Positions 24,858-33,542 of a stretch of 64,000 bases of DNA are shown piece by piece. The position numbers and the translations under genes were made by a program. Every line of letters begins with the position of its first letter. Positions within the stretch are counted from its first letter, which is position 1. The stretch covers positions 124,001 to 188,000 of the forward strand of contig NZ_QKYN01000037.1 of assembly GCF_003258295.1 (NCBI RefSeq). The letters run 5' to 3'. The stretch comes from Streptacidiphilus pinicola. GTDB lineage: Bacteria; Actinomycetota; Actinomycetes; Streptomycetales; Streptomycetaceae. The notes below the pieces were generated by a model that saw only the letters and a program-made list of their open reading frames with translations, was not told where the DNA came from and searched no databases.

Positions 24858-27041
24858 GTGACCGACCATCTGACGCCCGAGGACGAGGGAGCCCAGCGGC
24901 CACCGGCGCCGCCCGCCGCACCGCCCGCCGCACCGCCCGGATTCGGCCCGCCGCCACTCATGACTCCCGGACCCGTGCCGCCGCCGCGGCAGCCCGTTCC
25001 GCCGTTCGGTCCGGCCATCGGACCCGCACTCGGTCCCGCCGCGGGACCGGCACCCGCGCGCCGGCCGCGCCGGACGTGGGTGGTCGCCGGTCTCACGGCC
25101 TTCCTGCTGGTCGTCGGCGGCGTCGGCTGGTGGGTGTGGCCCGGCGGCTCCGACCCGCGCGCGGACGGGCGGGCGGCCGCGCAGACCCTGGCCGCGTTGC
25201 CGGCCGTGCAGCTCTCCACCACCTTCGAGGGCACGGACGGGGCGGTGACACGGTCCCAGCTGACGGTCACGGCCGCCGGTCTGGCCACGGGCACCGTCCA
25301 CGGCCCGCTGGACTCGACGGCCGACCTGGCCTCGACCAGTAGCCGGACGCTGCTGCGCGGCGACGACTCCTACTGGGGCACGCACACCCCGAACGACGTC
25401 GGGTCCGCGGTCGGACACTGGGTCACGTCCACCCAGCCCGCCACCGATCTGGGTCTGGACGTCTCCCAGCTGACCCCGGCCGCGCTGGCCCGGCTGGTCA
25501 CCCGGGTCGTCAACGACCCGACCGCCACCCCGCAGGACGCCGGCACCGTCCACGGGCAGGCGGCCACGAGCTTCACGGCCGGCGGCTGGACCGTGCTGAT
25601 CAGCACCGGATCGCCGCACCAGGTGCTCGGGCTGGGCGGGAGCGTCGGCAGCGGCGGCTCCGCGGGCGTTCCGACGTCCCCGGGACCCTCGGCGTCGGAT
25701 TCCACCGGCACGCCCGGGGTCTCGTCCGCCGCGCTGCTGACGGCGGGCAGCGGTCCGGTCGCGGTGCCCGTCGACGACTCCAGCTACTCGCCCTACGTCT
25801 TCATCCAGCCACAGCCCGCCGCTCCCGCTCAGGCCGCCGCCGTGCCCTCAGCCGTCGCGACGGCCACCAGCTCGCCGAGCGGCAGCCCCACGGGTGGCGG
25901 TGACGGCCGGGTCACGCAGCCGCCGCCCGCCGCGTTCTCCGCGCAGCTGCCGCCCGAGCCCCTGTGCACCAGTCCCACCTGCAGCGCCGATATCCAGGTC
26001 ACCAACACCGGCGGTCGCGCGGCCCAGGCCACCGCGTTCGTCTCGGTCTCCCCCGGCCTGGCGCAGACGGCCCTCACGCTGGGGACGGTGCAGCCGGGCG
26101 CGACGGTCACCCGGCAGTTCAGCTACCCGAACCAGGCCCAGCCGGGAGGTCCGCAGGTCACCGTCTACGTGAAGGCGTGGCTCTTCTCCCCCAGCCAGGA
26201 CGGTCCCGATCCGGCGGCCGCCGAGCGACTGCAGAAGCGCCAACTCGACCCGTCGAAGGAGTTGCAGGTCACCTCCCTGGATCCGATCTACCAGCCCACG
26301 GCCGTGCGGATGCTGGACCTGCTCACCGACCAGGCGGGAGCCACCAACCAGCAGGCCCTGGAGGTGCTCGACATGGCCACCACCCGGGGATTCCTGCCCG
26401 AGCTGTCCGTGCTCTCGTCCTCCGACGGCCTGCAGAACCCCAAGGACCTCTACCGGCTCCTGAGCACCGACATCGGCCAGGAGACCCTGCCCTCCGGGCA
26501 GACCCCGGCGCCGACGCCCGGCGGCGTCGAGCAGATCGGCAACCGGCGGGTCCTGGAGCAGGTGACGCAGCTGTTCCTGACGGATCCGAAGGCGAAGATC
26601 TGGTACGACGGGGTCTACGAGCAGAATGGAGCGAAGGCGAAGACCGACATCATCTTCGAGGGCACTGTGGGCGGCCGGCCGGTGCAGCGCGCCTACCAGA
26701 TCAAGACCGTCACCTCCGACAGCATGCTGGGAAAGCGGCTGGGTGAGGCCGGCAAGCAGCTGAACGGCCTCGGCGGCGTCGAGGTCGCGACGGGCATCCC
26801 CGAGCAGGCCCCGCCCGGCTTCCAGCGAATCATCCAGATCTACCTGGAGCCGACCGTGGACCCGCGCATCTACACCGCCGACCAGGCGGGCCTGGAACGC
26901 CAGCTGTCCAAGCGCCTGCAGCAGGCGATGCGGAACCTGTGCGGCGCCGACGGCAAGCCGCTCGCCGACCTGCTCGTCGTCGTCAACGGCACCGGCGTCC
27001 ACGAGTGGACCGATCTGAAGGCCGTGGGAGTGCCGTGCTGA
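24858..27041 (+). CDS. Membrane-anchored protein with CARDB-like and nuclease-like domains
   Basis: This encodes 727 aa from a GTG start after GAGGGGGAGTAGGCA. Order: Pro-rich cytoplasmic tail (1-67), RRPRR stop-transfer then one TM (about 72-95), an extracytoplasmic domain, Ser/Thr/Pro linkers, a CARDB-type immunoglobulin-like module around 375-435 (DIQVTNTGGRAAQATAFV), and a C-terminal domain from about 560. The last reads KTDIIFEGTVGGR...YQIKTVTSD, a D-x(n)-QxK spacing seen in PD-(D/E)xK-type nucleases and contact-dependent toxin tips. The downstream gene overlaps by 7 nt and may be a partner or immunity protein. The nuclease idea is inference; the membrane topology is direct. Confidence 0.6.
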   Translation: MTDHLTPEDEGAQRPPAPPAAPPAAPPGFGPPPLMTPGPVPPPRQPVPPFGPAIGPALGPAAGPAPARRPRRTWVVAGLTAFLLVVGGVGWWVWPGGSDPRADGRAAAQTLAALPAVQLSTTFEGTDGAVTRSQLTVTAAGLATGTVHGPLDSTADLASTSSRTLLRGDDSYWGTHTPNDVGSAVGHWVTSTQPATDLGLDVSQLTPAALARLVTRVVNDPTATPQDAGTVHGQAATSFTAGGWTVLISTGSPHQVLGLGGSVGSGGSAGVPTSPGPSASDSTGTPGVSSAALLTAGSGPVAVPVDDSSYSPYVFIQPQPAAPAQAAAVPSAVATATSSPSGSPTGGGDGRVTQPPPAAFSAQLPPEPLCTSPTCSADIQVTNTGGRAAQATAFVSVSPGLAQTALTLGTVQPGATVTRQFSYPNQAQPGGPQVTVYVKAWLFSPSQDGPDPAAAERLQKRQLDPSKELQVTSLDPIYQPTAVRMLDLLTDQAGATNQQALEVLDMATTRGFLPELSVLSSSDGLQNPKDLYRLLSTDIGQETLPSGQTPAPTPGGVEQIGNRRVLEQVTQLFLTDPKAKIWYDGVYEQNGAKAKTDIIFEGTVGGRPVQRAYQIKTVTSDSMLGKRLGEAGKQLNGLGGVEVATGIPEQAPPGFQRIIQIYLEPTVDPRIYTADQAGLERQLSKRLQQAMRNLCGADGKPLADLLVVVNGTGVHEWTDLKAVGVPC

Positions 27042-28063
27042 ACCCCTGGTTCACCTACGAGAACGAGTCGCTGTGCTGGGCCCTGGAGTTCCCGGACGGG
27101 CACCCGGTGGACGCGCTGCGCGCGTGGCAGCGCCGGGTGCTGGAGTCCGGCGAGCGGCACCGGGTCTACCGGGTGCGCGCCGTCCGGGCGCTCGACTACC
27201 GCGCCGAGCGGGACGGCTTCCTCGCCGACTTCCTCGACGACCACCCCGACCGGCTGAAGCGGGCCCTGCCCTACCAGGAGCTGATCCCCGGCGTGGTCTT
27301 CAACGAGGGCCTGTGGCTGGACGTCTCCGCCGTCCTCGCGGTCGACCTGGCCGAGGGCCGGGTGGGCGAGGTCGAGGCGGAGACGATGTCGCCGCTCACC
27401 GCGCTGCCCTCGGTGTTCACCCACCGCTACGACACCACCGTCGTCCCGCTGGAGCTGCGCGGGCGTCAGCTCCTGGACGACGAGGGGCGGTCCGGCCCGT
27501 ACCGGTGCGAGGTCGTGCCCGGCGGCAACATCTGGTTCCCGTGGAACCCGGCGCCCTACGACCTGCTGGGCGCCGACGGGGACTTCCTGGACAACCGCCG
27601 CCTGGCCTCGCGGAACTCGGCCCGGCTCAACGCGTTCCTGCGGGAGGTCACCGCCGCGACGGCCGAGGCGGGCGGAGCCTGGCTCGGGGCGGTCGACGTC
27701 TCTCCTTCGGTGGCGTTCCAGGTCGACGACGACGGCGTGCTGCTGGACGCCGAGCACCGGCTCGACGTCGTCTGGGACGCGCCACCGGCGGCCGACCCGG
27801 CCGACGCCGTGGGCGCGGGCCTCGCCTGGTTCGCCGCGCATCCGCCGCCGGCGGGGCGTCAGGCGGTGATCCGGGTGGCGCTCACAGCGGACAGCCGCTG
27901 GCACGCCGCCACCACGGAGGCGCTGACGGCGGCCGTGGCCACCGCCGCGGGGCTGGCCGGCTACGCGTGGTCGGCGCCGGACGCCGTGGCGAAGGTGCAG
28001 ATCACCAATGACCGTGGCGAGCACCTGCTGGGCAGGCGCCGCCTCGCCGCGGCCCGCGGCTGA
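27035..28063 (+). CDS. Unknown soluble partner of the membrane-anchored protein
   Basis: This encodes 342 aa. The GTG start at 27035 lies inside the end of the upstream gene (7-nt overlap), which strongly couples their translation. There is no signal peptide or TM. It is acidic, with many aromatic residues and a repeated F/W-P-W-N-P style motif (IWFPWNPAPYDLLG). No known family was recognised. The overlap and position argue that it works with, or protects against, the protein encoded upstream. It could be an immunity protein, though its length is above the usual range. Confidence 0.6.
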   Translation: MLNPWFTYENESLCWALEFPDGHPVDALRAWQRRVLESGERHRVYRVRAVRALDYRAERDGFLADFLDDHPDRLKRALPYQELIPGVVFNEGLWLDVSAVLAVDLAEGRVGEVEAETMSPLTALPSVFTHRYDTTVVPLELRGRQLLDDEGRSGPYRCEVVPGGNIWFPWNPAPYDLLGADGDFLDNRRLASRNSARLNAFLREVTAATAEAGGAWLGAVDVSPSVAFQVDDDGVLLDAEHRLDVVWDAPPAADPADAVGAGLAWFAAHPPPAGRQAVIRVALTADSRWHAATTEALTAAVATAAGLAGYAWSAPDAVAKVQITNDRGEHLLGRRRLAAARG

Positions 28064-28068
28064 TCCGC

Positions 28069-28263
28069 TCAGCCGAGGATATCGACACGCCGCGCGGCTG
28101 ACGCCGGCTGCGCGGGTTCACCCGCCGGGGTCCGGGCCTCGGCTGCCGGGTGCGCCTGCCGCGCGGGCTGCCTGCGCGGCAGGCGCACCCGGCTCTCGAA
28201 GGCCAACCCGACCAGCAGCAGGAAGAGCGGGGTGAGCAGGACGGTGAGGACGACGGTCATCAT
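28069..28263 (-). CDS. Small single-pass membrane protein
   Basis: This encodes 64 aa. The ATG pair at 28263/28260 follows GGAG with 7-nt spacing. One TM (VVLTVLLTPLFLLLVGLAF) is followed by a basic Arg/Pro/Ala-rich tail, giving a cytoplasmic C-terminus. It is convergent with the gene ending at 28063 and lies downstream of the alcohol dehydrogenase. No function is recognised. The coding call rests on start context and hydrophobic pattern. Confidence 0.5.
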   Translation of the reverse strand: MMTVVLTVLLTPLFLLLVGLAFESRVRLPRRQPARQAHPAAEARTPAGEPAQPASAARRVDILG

Positions 28264-28403
28264 GGGACAACTCCAGGACGGCTCCTGAAAGGTTTCCCCC
28301 CGCCCCTTCAGCCTTCCGCACCAGGCGGGCTGACGCACTGTTTCACCACCGACTTCCACCCCGATGGCCCAGTTCTCCCCAGGGCCTTCACATCGAGGGC
28401 CTC

Positions 28404-29423
28404 TCACATCGTCAGCACCATGCGGAAGCGGGCCGCCCCGGCGAGCATCTTCTGGAACGCCTCGCCGGCCTGGGCGAGCGGCACGGTCTCGCTGATGGGA
28501 CGGATGCCGTGCAGGGCGCTGAAGGCCATGGTGTCCTCGACGTCCTGGGCGGTGCCGGAGGGGTGGCCGCTGACGACCTTGGCGGACCCGATGAGCTGGC
28601 CCGGAGTGATCTGCAGGGGTTCCGCGTCGACGCCGACCAGCACCAGTTCGCCGCGGGGCACGAGTCCGTCGACCGTCGCGCTGATCGCCGCGGAGTTGGC
28701 GGCGGTGGCGAGCACGACCCGGGCTCCGCCGAGCGCCTGCAGGGCCTGGGCGACGCCGGTCGACGCCGTGCTGTCGACATAGTGGTGGGCGCCCAGCTGC
28801 TTGGCGAAGTCGGCCTTCTCGGCGCCGCGGGCGATCGCGACGGTCTCGAACCCCATCGCGACGGCGTAGCGGACGGCGAGGTGGCCGAGTCCGCCCAGCC
28901 CGAGGACGGCGACCCGGTCGCCGGGCCGGGCGGCGCTGCGGCGCAGCCCGTTGAACGTGGTCACGCCCGCGCAGCCGAGCGGCGCCGCGTCGGCGGCGGC
29001 GAGCCCGTCGGGGATCCGCGCGAGGGCGTCGACGGGCGCGGTCACGGACTCGGCGTAGCCGCCGTCGTAGGCCCAGCCGGGGACCTTCAGGTTCCGGCAG
29101 ACGATGAAGTCGCCCTGGCGGCACTGGGGGCAGACCCCGCAGCTGCCGCCGAACCAGCCCACCGCCACCCGGTCGCCCACCTGCCACACGTCGGGGACCC
29201 CGTCCCCGAGCTCGGCGATGCGGCCGGCGATCTCGTGGCCGGGCACCAGCGGGAAGCGCAGGCCCGGCAGCACGCCGCCGACGAAGTACGCGTCGCTGTG
29301 GCAGATGCCGCAGGCCTCCACGGCGATCCGCACCTGGCCCCGGCCGGGCGGGACGAGCTCCCGTTCGACCGCCGCGAACGGCTGGCCCGCCGCCGCCACC
29401 TGCTGGACTCGATAGCTGCCCAT
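28404..29423 (-). CDS. Zinc-dependent alcohol dehydrogenase
   Basis: This encodes 339 aa; the ATG at 29423 follows GGGAGG. It is a medium-chain dehydrogenase with catalytic-zinc ligands Cys38 (ACGICHSD) and His62/Glu63 (GHE), a structural-zinc lobe with Cys95, 98, 101 and 109, and the Rossmann motif GLGGLGHLAVRYA. It matches the AdhA/AdhP type of NAD(P)-linked enzymes that interconvert primary alcohols and aldehydes. The protein is cytoplasmic and probably tetrameric. The gene seems monocistronic; the small TM gene lies downstream on the same strand. Confidence 0.85.
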   Translation of the reverse strand: MGSYRVQQVAAAGQPFAAVERELVPPGRGQVRIAVEACGICHSDAYFVGGVLPGLRFPLVPGHEIAGRIAELGDGVPDVWQVGDRVAVGWFGGSCGVCPQCRQGDFIVCRNLKVPGWAYDGGYAESVTAPVDALARIPDGLAAADAAPLGCAGVTTFNGLRRSAARPGDRVAVLGLGGLGHLAVRYAVAMGFETVAIARGAEKADFAKQLGAHHYVDSTASTGVAQALQALGGARVVLATAANSAAISATVDGLVPRGELVLVGVDAEPLQITPGQLIGSAKVVSGHPSGTAQDVEDTMAFSALHGIRPISETVPLAQAGEAFQKMLAGAARFRMVLTM

Positions 29424-29502
29424 CCGGATGCCTCCCACGCTGTCGGCCCCCGGGCCAGTAGACGCCCGGTCCCGGCTCGCCGCATGTCGGAGACCCGGCG
29501 GG

Positions 29503-32076
29503 TCAACCCGTGGTGAAGACGGTCACCGCCTGGGGGGCGCAGGAGGTGCCGGTGGCGGAGGTGGCCCCGCCGCCGTCCAGTACCTTGGTCCAGCTCCCGG
29601 CCGCCGGCAGGGTGACGTTGTAGGTGCTGGTGGTGGGGTTCACCACGACGACGGTGTCGTACGTGGTCGGCGCCGCCGGGTTCGAGCTGATCTCGGCGAT
29701 GACGACCGAGCCGTCGACCCGGGTGGCGATCTGGTTCTTGACCGCGGCCCAGGTCGTGAGCCGCAGCGAGGCGGTGGCCTTGCGCAGGGCGATGGCGTCC
29801 CGGTAGTAGCCGGCGATGTTCGCGTTGGTGACCAGGTCGCCCCAGTGGATCGCGTTGACCGCGTCGGGGGCGTTGTAGGAGTTCATCGCCGTGGTGTAGT
29901 CGCCGTTCACCACCTTGGACCGGAGGAACTCGTCGCCCTCGGCGATGACCGGGACGCCCTGCGAGGTGAGGATCGTGCCGACGGCCAGCTTGTCGATCGC
30001 CCCGGCGGTGCCGGTGGCTCCGCCGGTCCCGCCGGAGTAGGTGATCTTGTCGTAGAGGTTCAGGTTGTCGTGGATCGAGACGTAGTTCATGGTCTGTTCG
30101 GGGTTGACCGCGAAGGCCGGGGTCCACAGGTTGGAGACCGTCGCCGTGCTGTCCGCGTCGGTCGGCGAGCCGGTCATGCCGAAGGCGATGGCGGAGGGGT
30201 TGCCGTTGTCGCCCATGTAGCCGAAGACGTTGTCGTTCGTGCCGCCGCGGATCGCGTCACGGTAGACGCCGTTGAAGGCGCCGAAGTGCACCGGCGACAG
30301 CGCGGGCATGGTGCCGTAGCGGACCTTCTGCGGCTCGTTCGGGTCGCTCGCCCCGCCGTTCCACGGTTCGCCGTACATCATCAGGTCGCGGTCGGCGTAG
30401 CTGGTCTGGAGGTAGTTCGCCCAGGCGTAGACGTTGTTGTAGTAGTGCACGCCCGCCAGGTCGAAGCGGAAGCCGTCGACGTTGTAGTCGCGGACCCAGT
30501 GCTCCAGGGAGTCCTGGATCATCTGGCTGACCATCGGGTTGCCGTCGTCGATCGAGTCGCCCGTGCCGGACAGGTCGGTCGCCGTGTAGTACTTGCCGCT
30601 GATGTTGCCGAACACGCTCTTGGTGTAGGTGTGGTTGTAGACCACGTCCATGATCACGCGGATGCCGTTCTTGTGGAACGCGTTGACCATGTCCTTGAAC
30701 TCGCGGATCCGGTCCTCCGGCGCGGTGAACTGGGAGTACTGCTCCTCGGGCACGTTGTAGTTCACCGGGTCGTAGCCCCAGTTGGGCACGGTGCTGCCGA
30801 AGTCGAACGAGGGCATGATCTGGACGGCCGTCACGCCCAGCTGCTTGAGGTGGTCGATGCCGGTGCTGACCCCGTCGTAGGTGGTGCCGTTCTCCACCAG
30901 CCCGAGGAACGTGCCGCGCTTGGCCGCGTCCACGCCGGAGCTCGGGTCGACGGTGTAGTCGTGGACGCTCAGCTCGTAGACCACCGCGTCCGTGCGGTCG
31001 ACCAGGGCCGGGCGCGGGTCCCAGCCGCCGTCGGTGGGGGTGACGGCGGCCGTGTCGACGACGACACCCTCCGTGGTGTTCGGCACCACCATCTGCGCGT
31101 ACGGGTCCGGCACGGCCACGCCGTTGACGTAGAACTGGTAGTCCTGGTCCAGCAGGTTGCCGCTGACGACCGCCTGGTAGACGTTCGAGTAGCCGCTGAG
31201 CGCGGTCGGACTCAGCGGGTGACTGGTGCCGCCGATGCTGACGGTGACGTTGGAGCTGTCCGGGGACCAGAGCCGGAAGGTGGTGGCGGAGGCGGTGTAC
31301 AGCGCCCCCAGCGTGTTGAGCGGAGCGGTCGGGCCGTTGCTGCTGACGACCGTCTCCAGGTGGGTGGCCTCGTTGTAGGAGAAGGTCGTGGTGGCCCCGT
31401 TGTCGGGCACCGTGAACGGGATGTTGGCGCCGTTCGCTACCCCGCCCGCCCCGTAGTTGGTGTTCCAGGACTGGCCGAGAGTGACCTTGGTGTTCCAACT
31501 GCCCGCAGGGATGGCGGTGGTTGACCAGGTGGAGACTCCGGTTCCGGACGGGTCCGTCATGGTCGTACCCGCACAGGTGGCGGACCAGGTGGCGCCGCAA
31601 CCGACCGCGGTCTGCCAGTCGCCGGTGGCGGTGACGACCGGCATCGCGGAGTCGTCGGTGACGACGTGGGTGTCCGGGTCGTAGACGAAGGCCACGGTTT
31701 CGCCACCGGCGGGCACGGTGATGTCGATGTTCGCGCCGCCAGGCGCGCCGCCCGCGCCGTAGTTCTCCGTCCACGCGCCGTCGATGGCGACCTTGTAGGA
31801 GTAGCTGCCGGCGGGCAGGTTCAGTGACGCCTTCCAGCGCCCGTCGGACGCGAGGGTCATCTGGTCCTGCGCACAGGCCGGCTGCCAGGTGCCGGAGCAG
31901 CCGAGGGCGGTGTCGAAGGTCCCCGGCAGCCCGACCGAGGTCGGCGCGTCCGCCCGGGCGGGCACCGGCCGGGAGACGGCGCCGCCACCGAGCAGCGCGA
32001 CGACCGCGAGGAGCGCCCCGGCTCGCCCGATCCAGCGTCGTCCCGGTCTCGGAGGTCTGACGAGGTGGTGGTTCAT
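29503..32076 (-). CDS. Secreted type I pullulanase (GH13)
   Basis: This encodes 857 aa; the ATG at 32076 follows AGGAG. A basic signal peptide with a twin-Arg pair ends near residue 44 (PVPARA). Two tandem X25-type starch-binding modules follow (about 45-140 and 145-245, each with a Cys pair and a W-x(3)-YGAGG motif), then a CBM48-like module and a GH13 barrel. The pullulanase signature NWGYDP is present, as are the four GH13 regions: DVVYNH (about 475), GFRFDLAG with the nucleophile Asp (about 537), YGEPW with the acid Glu (about 570) and HDN (about 668). It cleaves alpha-1,6 branch points of pullulan and starch outside the cell. CTTGCAG-like repeats upstream suggest maltose/MalR control. 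Confidence 0.9.
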   Translation of the reverse strand: MNHHLVRPPRPGRRWIGRAGALLAVVALLGGGAVSRPVPARADAPTSVGLPGTFDTALGCSGTWQPACAQDQMTLASDGRWKASLNLPAGSYSYKVAIDGAWTENYGAGGAPGGANIDITVPAGGETVAFVYDPDTHVVTDDSAMPVVTATGDWQTAVGCGATWSATCAGTTMTDPSGTGVSTWSTTAIPAGSWNTKVTLGQSWNTNYGAGGVANGANIPFTVPDNGATTTFSYNEATHLETVVSSNGPTAPLNTLGALYTASATTFRLWSPDSSNVTVSIGGTSHPLSPTALSGYSNVYQAVVSGNLLDQDYQFYVNGVAVPDPYAQMVVPNTTEGVVVDTAAVTPTDGGWDPRPALVDRTDAVVYELSVHDYTVDPSSGVDAAKRGTFLGLVENGTTYDGVSTGIDHLKQLGVTAVQIMPSFDFGSTVPNWGYDPVNYNVPEEQYSQFTAPEDRIREFKDMVNAFHKNGIRVIMDVVYNHTYTKSVFGNISGKYYTATDLSGTGDSIDDGNPMVSQMIQDSLEHWVRDYNVDGFRFDLAGVHYYNNVYAWANYLQTSYADRDLMMYGEPWNGGASDPNEPQKVRYGTMPALSPVHFGAFNGVYRDAIRGGTNDNVFGYMGDNGNPSAIAFGMTGSPTDADSTATVSNLWTPAFAVNPEQTMNYVSIHDNLNLYDKITYSGGTGGATGTAGAIDKLAVGTILTSQGVPVIAEGDEFLRSKVVNGDYTTAMNSYNAPDAVNAIHWGDLVTNANIAGYYRDAIALRKATASLRLTTWAAVKNQIATRVDGSVVIAEISSNPAAPTTYDTVVVVNPTTSTYNVTLPAAGSWTKVLDGGGATSATGTSCAPQAVTVFTTG

Positions 32077-32171
32077 GCGTGCACTCCTGAGGGGCCGTCG
32101 GGGACGCGTCGGCGAGTCCCCTCGTCGCGCGCTCACGACAGTCGCACCGGCGGAGCCCCAGGACAAGAAGT

Positions 32172-32191
32172 CTGCAAAGATTTTCTGCAAG
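32172..32191. promoter_or_regulatory. Direct repeats of the CTTGCAG type upstream of pullulanase
   Basis: Read on the minus strand, CTTGCAG (32191-32185) and TTTGCAG (32178-32172) are spaced 13 bp apart, about 100 bp upstream of the pullulanase start. Such repeats are known in front of Streptomyces amylase genes, where the LacI-type regulator MalR/Reg1 binds. Assignment is by motif and target gene. Confidence 0.5.
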
Positions 32192-32220
32192 TTTCTGGAC
32201 TGAGGAGCGGCAAGCCGCAT

Positions 32221-32736
32221 TCAGCACTCGAAGACCGACCAGCAGATCTCGTTGCGCAGGCGCTGGTCGTCCAGGACAAGCTCACGAATCGCGTCCGGGA
32301 GTTGTTCGCGCTGCCAGCGACACTCGATCCGTCCGGCGGTCTCCGCCTCGCTCGCGGGCACCGCCGCACGGACAGCCTTGATCGCGTAGGCCGCAGCACC
32401 CAGCTCGTGTGCGGCGACATGCGCCACCACCGCGGCTTGGCCGGCAGCGAACGCTGCGTGACGAGCCGCGCCGCTCAACACTCGGGCCGCAGCCATGGCA
32501 TGGCCACCCGCCGCGCGCGATTCAGACATCCTGATCTCGCCGCGAGCCCACGCGCGAATCTGCTCGATCGCCTCACGAGGCCGGAGGTCTGCGGGCTGCG
32601 CCGCCTCGAAGTGGTGCAGCACGTGCTCCGCACACGCAGCCGCCCACACAGCCAGGAGCCGATGATCGGCGTCTGTGAGGCTTCCGCCACGGCGGATGGT
32701 GATGAACCGAGGGTCGCGCTCCTTGGGCAAGATCAC
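32221..32736 (-). CDS. Imm5-like putative immunity protein
   Basis: This encodes 171 aa. It is alanine-rich and all helical, with the conserved N-terminus RDPRFITIRRGGSLTDADHR and later GQAAVVAHVAAHELGAAAYA, the pattern I associate with the Imm5-type immunity family of polymorphic toxin systems. Proteins of this type neutralise a cognate secreted toxin in the cytoplasm. No toxin gene is adjacent: upstream is a small membrane protein, downstream the divergent promoter region of pullulanase. It may be an orphan immunity gene guarding against neighbours' toxins. Confidence 0.65.
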   Translation of the reverse strand: MILPKERDPRFITIRRGGSLTDADHRLLAVWAAACAEHVLHHFEAAQPADLRPREAIEQIRAWARGEIRMSESRAAGGHAMAAARVLSGAARHAAFAAGQAAVVAHVAAHELGAAAYAIKAVRAAVPASEAETAGRIECRWQREQLPDAIRELVLDDQRLRNEICWSVFEC

Positions 32737-32857
32737 AGTTCAACCCCTCCGGCTCGTTCGCCGGAGCAGGACTGGCGCTCGGCGTAGCGCGACTGCTGAT
32801 CAGCCGGGAGAACCCGACCCTACGAGGATATCGACGACGAAGTTGGCGCGCGGGCGT

Positions 32858-33052
32858 CTACCTCTGGCCGCGCCCCACATTGATCCACTCGAAGGTCACA
32901 CGACCGATCAGAAGCCCAATCGGCGCCTCAGCCCACGGCGCCGGAATACCGACCAACCACAACACCACCGTGAACACCACAGCGACGCCAACGGTCACAA
33001 CCCACTTCAACCCACGCTTCGATCTCGGCACGACGAGCAGCGTACGGGTCAC
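32858..33052 (-). CDS. Small two-TM protein
   Basis: This encodes 64 aa from a GTG at 33052 preceded at 11 nt by a G-rich GGAGGGGGG; an internal GTG is possible. After a basic N-terminus (RSKRGLKW) come two hydrophobic segments (VVTVGVAVVFTVVLWLVGI and APIGLLIGRVTF). Third-position G/C is lower than in neighbours. It could be a short membrane peptide of unknown role. The rest of the 32737-33174 interval shows no other convincing gene. Confidence 0.45.
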   Translation of the reverse strand: MTRTLLVVPRSKRGLKWVVTVGVAVVFTVVLWLVGIPAPWAEAPIGLLIGRVTFEWINVGRGQR

Positions 33053-33174
33053 CGATCAGCCCGCCCCCCTCCGTCCGCCATCGAGCAGGAACGGAGAAGC
33101 TGCCAGGTCCGGCCCGCCCTAGCGTGAGAACGCGGCCGGAACTCCCGGCTGCAGGGAACTCAGGAGCGTGTGCC

Positions 33175-33525
33175 ATGGCTGACAACTTCAAGGCGATCAT
33201 CTACCCCACCAAGGACCTGGAGCAGGCAAAGGCCCTGTTCACGACCCTGCTGGGTGAGCCGCCGGCCCAGGACACGCCGTACTACGTCGGCTGGACCGTC
33301 GACGGCCAGAACATCGGGCTGAACCCGCACGGCTTCGAGCAGGGCATGACGGGGCCGGTCCCCTACGTGGACGTCGACGACATCCGGGCGCGGTTCGACG
33401 CGCTGGTCGCGGCTGGCGCCGGCGTGCTGCAGGAGCCGACCGACGTAGGCGGCGGCGCGCAGATCGCCACGGTCAAGGACGCCGACGGCAACGTGATCGG
33501 TCTGCGCGGCGCGCCGAGCGCCTGA
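33175..33525 (+). CDS. VOC (glyoxalase/bleomycin-resistance) family protein
   Basis: This encodes 116 aa; the ATG at 33175 follows CAGGAG. It is one VOC repeat-pair: beta-alpha-beta units with IIYPTKDLEQAKALFTTLLG at the N-terminus and a DADGNVIGL C-terminal strand. The typical metal ligands are only partly kept, so it may be a binding protein rather than an enzyme. It is convergent with the ssuD gene (17-bp gap). Confidence 0.75.
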   Translation: MADNFKAIIYPTKDLEQAKALFTTLLGEPPAQDTPYYVGWTVDGQNIGLNPHGFEQGMTGPVPYVDVDDIRARFDALVAAGAGVLQEPTDVGGGAQIATVKDADGNVIGLRGAPSA

Positions 33526-33542
33526 GCAGGCGCGCCCGAAGG

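Noticed and set aside
32928-33200. 90-codon minus-strand ORF overlapping the small two-TM gene
   Set aside because: It lacks a ribosome-binding site and conserved features, and the overlapping frame has better membrane-protein pattern.
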